From Diatrype stigma (taxonomy: Eukaryota > Ascomycota > Sordariomycetes > Xylariales > Diatrypaceae): a stretch of DNA of 64,000 bases. The notes beneath the pieces are model-generated. The model saw nothing but the letters and a program-made list of their open reading frames with translations, did no database searches and had not been told where the DNA came from. Where the stretch lies: the NCBI GenBank assembly GCA_022225965.2, contig JAKJXP020000042.1, positions 248,001-312,000 of the forward strand. The letters are read 5' to 3'. Each line of letters starts with the position of its first letter. Within the stretch, counting starts at the first letter, position 1. The translations under genes and the position numbers were made by a program. Positions 58,394 to 64,000 of this stretch are shown piece by piece.

Positions 58394-59694
58394 TTATACA
58401 ATTCCGTGCTGACCACTTTTCCAAGTCCCTAACGACCTCGGCTCAGTAGTTCTAACAATCTCGGTATGTGTAACTATGCCCGGGCTGTGATCGAATTGCC
58501 GGTTAGTCATATTGGAACCAGCCGCTGTAACTGACCCAAACTCGCCTTGCCAAGGCGCTCCGTTGCCCGGAAGTACCCTTGATGATAGCGAACTCTCCTT
58601 CGCGGGATTATATAATTCTATCTCGTTGTTGGTTGTCTTAGTACCTGCCCGATCAGAAGAGAGAAGGGTCCATTTGTGGGAAAGCGTTGAGTGTAGAAGA
58701 GATACGAGTCCATCGCGTCCTTTTCCTAGTGCAGGGCCTAATGTTGGCATACAGCACACAATCATGGCAACATTGGCTTCGATCTCCGACCATAGAATGA
58801 AAAGCGTGAAATCCGCGATAAAGTCGGGATTCGCCTCTTGCTGATAGGACGTCACGAGGTAGACAAACATGCGTGCTATACCCGCACCGATTGTGCTATA
58901 CAAAAATTAGGACCTTAAGTATAACGGGATATTGCTAAGGAGTGACTGACAACAAACCAACCATGAAGATACTGGTTACGCCGAGCTTCTTCCTCATCGG
59001 CATACGAAGCTTCCAGATCAGAGGGACCGGCATGAACATGATTATAAAATCCGTAAATAAGTCCGTTGCCGTAAAAGCAGTGAGCATATCAAGCGTATTC
59101 ACGCATTCGGTTAGGAAGAAGGCAATAGGGGCCCAATTCCAATCCCACCGCGTCCCGCATTGAAACAGAGTCGAAAAGAAAAAGGCGATGGACCAAGCGC
59201 TTATGACACCAATCATGACCCAGCAGAGGGCCACGAACAACCTAGCTCGACTGAAGATACGCTTCCAGAGGAAGAGAAGCGAGAGCTTGATCAATCCGAA
59301 CGCTATCTTCTCGGTTGTCTGAAAGGCATACTTGTACTTTTGAGCCAAGTGCTCAAGTTCCGTCGTTACGGGCCAGTTATCCACAACTGGAGAATGACCA
59401 GTAATCGCTCCCTGGATAGTGCCACCAAGGAAGATTCCATTCAGTGCAAGTACGAAGACCTAGCGAGTTGTCAGAGTCACCTCAATTCTTTTTTTCCCAA
59501 ACATGTGTAGAACATGTCGTGCTCACGAATGCCCACAGAGCTAGCCAATCATCTGTGCCAAATCCAACCCCAACTAGACTCCTGGCATAGAACCTGGATA
59601 CAACTGCGATTGTCGTCATCAAGGAGAAAATAGAGGCCATAACAATGAGCCCAGTCTGATCATTGGCTTGCCGCAATTGCATAGACTTAGCCAT
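58394..59694 (-). CDS. Rhodopsin-like integral membrane protein (fungal seven-TM family), 392 aa
   Basis: Exons 59694..59527, 59459..58951 and 58895..58394. The start is ATG at 59694 (MAKSMQLRQAND); the frame is open upstream, but nothing there looks conserved. About seven hydrophobic helices are seen, beginning GLIVMASIFSLMTTIAVVSRFYARSL. The family loop GFGTDDWLALWAFVFVLAL carries the typical DDW, then come KIAFGLIKLSLLFLWKRIF, FVALCWVMIGVISAWSIAFF, FFLTECVNTLDMLTAFTATDLFTDFIIMFMPVPLIWKL and an IEANVAMIVCCMPTLGP final helix. A hydrophilic cytosolic tail of about 100 residues follows. This architecture is that of the large fungal rhodopsin-domain (PTH11-related) group, often found next to secondary-metabolite genes. 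Ligand and role are unknown. The second intron uses donor GTCAGT. Confidence 0.87.
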
Positions 59695-60198
59695 CGTGAA
59701 GACGTTTTGAGGACGGAACCAACGTGTAGCATTGCGTTCTCGCGAAGGGCCGAAGGCGTTGATGAAAGAAAGAAGTAGAAGATACCCTCGAAAACAAAAT
59801 AGCATCGGGGCCTCGACAAACCCCCTTAAACTGCGCGCAAGGCTGCAGATGACACAGTAGCATGAATTGTAGTAAGATGATCCGTCTAAGGTGGCAACGG
59901 GCTCAATATAAAGTAACACAGCAGGTAAAATGGTGTGTGATGCCGTAATGTGTTCTCAGGTAGCACAATTGGTCAGACCCCATGGGTTGCATCCATTGTA
60001 TCTCGGATATGACCGGACCTCATCAGTCACGTGGGGGTCATAGTCATCAACTTTGGTAGAATCTGCGAGGGAGATTTCCGCCCATCTACAAATGAAGACC
60101 AACCTAATTACAATGCCCCTGGCTTACAATGCTGAGTCACTTTTGAGCTACTCGAAGACTGGCAAACTAGGTCTCTCCGCCGTCATACTCTAATCGAT
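59695..60198. promoter_or_regulatory. Divergent promoter region of the membrane protein and first UstYa gene
   Basis: 504 bp between divergent starts, so both genes may share control elements. A CACGTG box at 60028-60033 lies 166 bp upstream of the UstYa-family start. No TATA box is clear. Regulation is inferred from position only. Confidence 0.45.
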
Positions 60199-61041
60199 AT
60201 GGTCTCATATCCTGAGAGCGAAGAGCATTACGGCCTGCTCACTGACGATGGAGCGGCCGGAGACCTGGAGGAGAAACATCAGTCTCGAGTGACGACCTCC
60301 CCTTGTACGTGGAAAACCCACAAAGTCCTTATTTTGCTTTTTTCAATTTCTATCATTACCAACATACTGTTGATTGTTGATATTATCCATTCGACCACGA
60401 CGGCCGATCCGCCGTCGACGTACGCAAACCTCCGACGCACCCGCGAAGAGCCCTACGTGCTCGTGACCCAATACAGCTCGGACAACGAAACTCTCCAGGA
60501 CCAGCTCTGGTACGATATAAACGTCGATGCCGCAGTTGTCGCGCTCTCCGACGAATGGGCGGCCGGGCACGACCTTCGCACCGCACAGCGGTTCCCCTGG
60601 GACCAGACGAAAGGGATATACATCCTCCACGGCTACCACAACCTGCACTGCCTCAAGATCATTTACATCTCCCTGTCCGAGTACAGACGAGACGCTCCGC
60701 AAACCCGTTCGTGGCACCACATCAGCCACTGCCTAGACGCCTTGAGGCGGCAGGTCCTGTGTGATGCCGACGACACGCCGCGGGCCACGGACCGTCGGGC
60801 AGAAGTGGTGAGCGGGCTTCTGCAACATCGCAGATGCCGCCGCTGGGAGGACCTGGAGGATTTTGCGCGTCGTCACACAGGTTGCTACAAGCGGCCTGAG
60901 AATCCGGAGTCAGGTTCAACATCTATTATTGAAAGGTTCAAGCATTGCCCGCCTGGCAGTGAATATGTCGTCACGGACGATTATGTGCCCCCTGATGAGT
61001 TCTTAGTAGGGCTACCAGCAGAATCTTTAGAAGATCACTGA
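60199..61041 (+). CDS. UstYa-family (DUF3328) oxidase, 280 aa
   Basis: Single exon. A short acidic cytosolic N-terminus, including a YGLL motif, is followed by one transmembrane helix (residues about 43-65, VLILLFSISIITNILLIVDII) and a lumenal or extracytosolic domain. Both diagnostic copper or metal-type HxxHC motifs are present: HNLHC (residues 147-151, in GYHNLHCLKIIY) and HISHC (174-178, in WHHISHCLDALRRQVLCDADDTP). UstYa-like proteins such as UstYa, UstYb, PhomYc and their relatives catalyse oxidative ring closures on fungal ribosomal peptides (ustiloxin, phomopsin, asperipin) and on cyclochlorotine. The gene lies 474 bp from the end of a Kex2-type repeat precursor, converging on it, so a role in modifying that peptide is inferred. 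The tail is unusually long and basic (RRCRRWEDLEDFARRHTG). Confidence 0.9.
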   Translation: MVSYPESEEHYGLLTDDGAAGDLEEKHQSRVTTSPCTWKTHKVLILLFSISIITNILLIVDIIHSTTTADPPSTYANLRRTREEPYVLVTQYSSDNETLQDQLWYDINVDAAVVALSDEWAAGHDLRTAQRFPWDQTKGIYILHGYHNLHCLKIIYISLSEYRRDAPQTRSWHHISHCLDALRRQVLCDADDTPRATDRRAEVVSGLLQHRRCRRWEDLEDFARRHTGCYKRPENPESGSTSIIERFKHCPPGSEYVVTDDYVPPDEFLVGLPAESLEDH

Positions 61042-61514
61042 GGATCAGACCGAGCCTTGTCGTCGGATGTTGGTACAACATCAATGTATCGGGATTGACT
61101 GCGGGAACAGACAAACAATTGTACAAGTAGGCTTCTTTAGGTATCGTGTAGAACGTTTATATGCTTGAATTCTATGTCCCTAGGAATTACTTGATTCACC
61201 TTATCGTGCACCTTACTGGATCCCTCATCCCATCTATTGGAACACGTTCTGTAAAAACCAAAGATCTAAAGTACCCATATTGATTACCAATAGAGAGCTG
61301 TAGAGAATATTGATGTGTATCAATGTCAATCAAATGAGTGTCTTACTCTGGCATACCCTTCGGTTGTTACTGCCTCCAGATCACCTATAACTATTGTTTT
61401 GGTTGTGTGTATATCAATCTTGGTGCCCCCTATCATGAACCTGGTTATAACGACCGCTATCACGACATCCACCTCACGAAAACTAAAGGACTCAGCCCAT
61501 AACTAACTTCTCAT
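61042..61514. other. Convergent spacer between UstYa gene and peptide precursor
   Basis: 473 bp of AT-rich, untranslated-type sequence. The frame at 61315-61506 has no recognisable motif, and no further KR-containing repeat was found here. Confidence 0.5.
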
Positions 61515-61771
61515 TCAATTCTTGAAGCCTTCCGAGATATCTGTGTGGACATCCTCACGCTTGAACGCGTCTGCCACGTCAATGTGAGCCTCCTCACGCT
61601 TGAAGGCATCTGCTACGTCAATGCTCTCCTGAACTGCTACCCCTGCCGAAGTTAGTTTGGCACATAATACAAAACTATGCATTCGGACCGCAACTCACGA
61701 GGACCGGGGAGCGCATCAGCCATCGCGGCTGCCCCAAGAATGACAGCAGTGAGTGTGGCTAAAGACCGCAT
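61515..61771 (-). CDS. Secreted repeat-peptide precursor with Kex2 sites (dikaritin/KEP-type RiPP precursor), 66 aa
   Basis: Two exons, 61771..61699 and 61642..61515. The 56-nt intron has donor GTGAGT, a CTAAC branch and acceptor GCAG, giving 67 codons including TGA. Residues 1-20 are a good signal peptide (MRSLATLTAVILGAAAMADA). After LPGPRVAVQ come three imperfect repeats: ESIDVADAFKR (61628-61596), EEAHIDVADAFKR (61595-61557) and EDVHTDISEGFKN (61556-61518). The first two end in Lys-Arg, the Kex2 protease site, and the last ends at the C-terminus. Signal peptide plus KR-delimited repeats plus flanking UstYa genes is the standard layout of fungal dikaritin precursors. The core is probably the residues just before KR, such as DVADAF. 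There is no tyrosine, so any cross-link would have to use Phe or another residue. This reading comes entirely from sequence pattern; no homolog was searched. Confidence 0.82.
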
Positions 61772-62908
61772 TTTTGAGAGCCTTTCTTATGATGAATGTA
61801 GATAAGAGTTGTGTAGGTAGTGAATCAATGTTATGAAAACGATATAGGTGAGAGGATGACCGACCGCCTGGCGGAGCTTGTCACATTTATCCAAAAACTC
61901 CCTCCCCCCTTTAGGTCAAGGTCTCTCGAGGTGGTTGGTGTTCCTACTGTGTTACCTCACTGCCGTATCACTGATTAAAGGGGAATCTGACTAAGGCCGC
62001 AGCTGCCGGCATGCATCTTCGGGGAAGTGTCACAAGGCTGTTAAGGGTACCTCATTCCGGGAGTACCCGAAGGCGAATAGACAGGTCTGATGTAATCCAT
62101 CGCCACACCCCCTCACCGAAGTTGTAGTGCGTTTCCATGCAGAGACGTCGAGAAATGCATTCTGTGATGGTATAGTGATAAGTAGTGTATACTGTTACTA
62201 TTGGCTCTTGTTCGCTGCCACCTACATAATGGAGGGACGGGACATGTATTGTCGTGGGGGGCTGTGTTCACCGAAGACATGACCTCCTATTCTGAACCCT
62301 GTTTGCCGCTCGCATTGGAATCATGCAAGTGTTGGACCTACTCTGCAACCCCCTGTCACAAGGGAAGACTGCCGAGCACTGTTCGTAGCAGGATTTACAG
62401 GCAGGATAATGGAACACAAGACTATTGGACCATGATGGGACGCAAGGTTGCAGCATAACTACCTCGGGGTTAGGATGGTCAGCAGCCACCAGTGGCCCAT
62501 AGTGTAAGCTTACCCTTAAAAGCTGTATTAGATATAAACGAGTCACTTTATATTACTACGTTTTGCATGACGGAACAAGTACTTACTGGTGGTTTCTGGG
62601 TGGTACATTATTGGTACCCCTTTCAGAAGCCTAAATTCGACCCGGAGTATGTACAATCCCCTTATTATATGCAGGATGCTTCCACGCAGGGGTGTGGTTA
62701 TGAACACTAATAACCCGAACTCTATAGTTTTTATTGCCGATGTGAAAGCGAGGCTGCGTACTTGTGGTGGGAGCTTTCCCATGACCCGAGTTTCCTCTCT
62801 CCTTATGCATACTTCCTTGAACTACCTTTCATATAGAAATGGAAGCAGATTCCACAGGAAATTACGAACAGCGTTATCTTATAGTTCGTGGAAGCATACA
62901 CGCCCCAC
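61772..62908. other. Divergent spacer between precursor and second UstYa gene
   Basis: 1.1 kb. A weak TATA-like CCTATATC lies about 70 bp upstream of the precursor start (61841-61848, minus strand). The open frames at 62201-62458 and 62492-62710 have no recognisable motif. The stretch should hold promoters for both flanking cluster genes. Confidence 0.45.
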
Positions 62909-63756
62909 ATGATGTTCCTCAGAGAGAGTTCCAAGAAAGACTCCTATGAGCCACTTTCTAATAAAGTGGAAGATGACAGTTCCCAGGCATCCATTGGCGA
63001 AACACCTAGACCTTGGAGACCGGAAGCAACGACCTGGGTTCACTCTCGAAACCTAGCAATTGTAACATGGGCTGTTATCTCCGCCGTGGTTGGATTTATC
63101 ACTGGAATGCTTCTCATGAGGAGCATCTTGAACACCACAGGTAGACATTCGTCTGAACATGGAGCATCCCATATACAGCTCCCCACCATTCTACGTGATT
63201 TTGTCTACTCTTCACCCTTTTCTCGAGAACCCCCACAAGGCGAGGCATCAGGGGCAGCATCCGAACCAATCTGGGATGCATTGGTACCCAGTGAGTTGCA
63301 ATGACCACCTACACCAATCTGCTTGATCCATAGCAAAGGCCAGCTTCCACTGACAAGTAAGTAGACGGTCTAGGATACTTTCAAGATGATAATATTGCGC
63401 CGCACGTCTCTATACCGACTGTTATCCACCAATTACACTGTCTATACATCATACGGCGTAGCTTTTATTCTCGGTCCCAAGACCTTCAGGAGTTCGACTT
63501 CGGCAAAAATCGCACCTTGCACGTCTCTCACTGCTTTGACTATCTCCAGCAAGGCCTGACTTGCTCATCAGATACTACGATCGAGCCCGCTGTTAACGTT
63601 TCTGATCCAAATGGGTTCCTCGGCAGCGGCTTCTTGCGGGAATGCAGTGACTACGATACTTTGAAGCAGTTCCTGGAGGAGCGGAGGGTGTTCAATGCCA
63701 CCGGATTCCTAGCACATGGGCTTCATAATGGCCACGTGCATCTAGATATCAGTTGA
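62909..63756 (+). CDS. UstYa-family (DUF3328) oxidase, 260 aa, second copy
   Basis: Three exons: 62909..63290, 63339..63356 (18 nt) and 63374..63756, phase consistent. The first intron has donor GTGAGT and the second, only 17 nt between exons, is below normal intron size. An alternative is one intron from 63291 to 63373 that omits the 18-nt piece; both options keep phase and I favour the single intron. The protein starts MMFLRESSKKDSYEPLS, has one transmembrane helix (LAIVTWAVISAVVGFITGMLL), then WDALVP. The last exon gives RYFQDDNIAPHVSIPTVIHQ, the first motif HQLHC and the second HVSHC, separated by about 31 residues, and then CSSDTTIEPAVN. These are the defining UstYa features. It diverges from the peptide precursor and forms the right side of the putative RiPP locus. 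Residue count is 254 if the 18-nt piece is skipped. Confidence 0.87.
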
Positions 63757-64000
63757 CTTCGACCACAGCTTTCGGTATGAGTTGAAAATGGGCACTGACA
63801 ATAAATTCTTGGAAAGACGCATGACTACGGTGTCAGGTAGAAGATTGAAGTCATAGTTTCTCACTGAACTCGGAAGATCCTATGTCTTCCTTACCAATCT
63901 GGGAAATCGTAATGCAATAGTTATTATTCACCTTCTAAGGTGTTTGAGATTGTATATATATATATATTAATATTACGACGAGTGGCTTGAGGAAGCGGAC
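63757..64000. other. Right-edge spacer
   Basis: AT-rich 3' flank of the second UstYa gene with a short TA run near 63953-63967. No gene is visible before the window ends. Confidence 0.5.

Noticed and set aside
62201..62458. Possible extra small gene between the precursor and the second UstYa gene
   Set aside because: No signal peptide, no repeat with KR, no family resemblance; likely promoter-region chance frame.
1..64000. CRISPR arrays, insertion sequences, bacterial operons or promoters
   Set aside because: Introns, gene families and spacing are eukaryotic. No spaced identical repeats or transposase genes were found.

Overview
The window is a stretch of nuclear chromosome from a filamentous ascomycete (Pezizomycotina, most likely a sordariomycete; the class is an inference). 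The evidence is short GT-AG introns of about 50-100 nt, long gene-poor spacers full of TAGGTA/TACATA-type low complexity, and fungus-restricted families: a CTF1-beta type Zn(II)2Cys6 regulator, UstYa-type oxidases, a rhodopsin-like integral membrane family and homoaconitase of the aminoadipate lysine pathway. Gene models below were spliced by hand and every exon chain was checked for reading phase.

Layout. 0.4-2.1 kb: an unrecognised 535-aa two-exon protein on the minus strand. 4.7-5.6 kb: formyltetrahydrofolate deformylase. 8.3-9.2 kb: a four-exon conserved fungal protein of unknown function. 10.5-16.0 kb: a ribosome biogenesis and translation group (Acl4-like uL4 chaperone, Gir2/RWD protein, Puf6). 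16.5 kb: an intron-containing tRNA-Asp. 17.4-17.7 kb: a small gene with an apparent frameshift. 19.1-21.0 kb: an intracellular LysM protein. 22.7-23.3 kb: a cis-CaaD-like tautomerase. 25.5-29.4 kb: the CTF1-beta type regulator. 32.3-33.5 kb: two adjacent decayed genes (an ABM-like protein and a short-chain dehydrogenase). 33.9-47.3 kb: a housekeeping block of GPI ethanolamine-phosphate transferase (PIG-N/Mcd4), Rad17/Rad24 checkpoint clamp loader, Mad1 spindle checkpoint protein and mitochondrial CDP-DAG synthase Tam41. 49.1-54.5 kb: a nucleoside-hydrolase-like protein and homoaconitase. 55.2-63.8 kb: an accessory block of secreted or anchored carboxylesterase, a rhodopsin-like membrane protein, a UstYa-family oxidase, a tiny secreted repeat peptide precursor with Kex2 sites, and a second UstYa-family oxidase.

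The most interesting system is the last one. A 66-aa precursor at 61515-61771 (minus strand, one 56-nt intron) has a signal peptide followed by three imperfect repeats, two of them ending in Lys-Arg. It lies between two UstYa-family genes with paired HxxHC motifs. That is the minimal architecture of a fungal dikaritin-type ribosomally made cyclic peptide (RiPP) locus. Its repeats lack tyrosine and place phenylalanine immediately before the Kex2 site, unlike the Tyr-led cores of ustiloxin and phomopsin. The cluster may continue beyond the right edge of the window.
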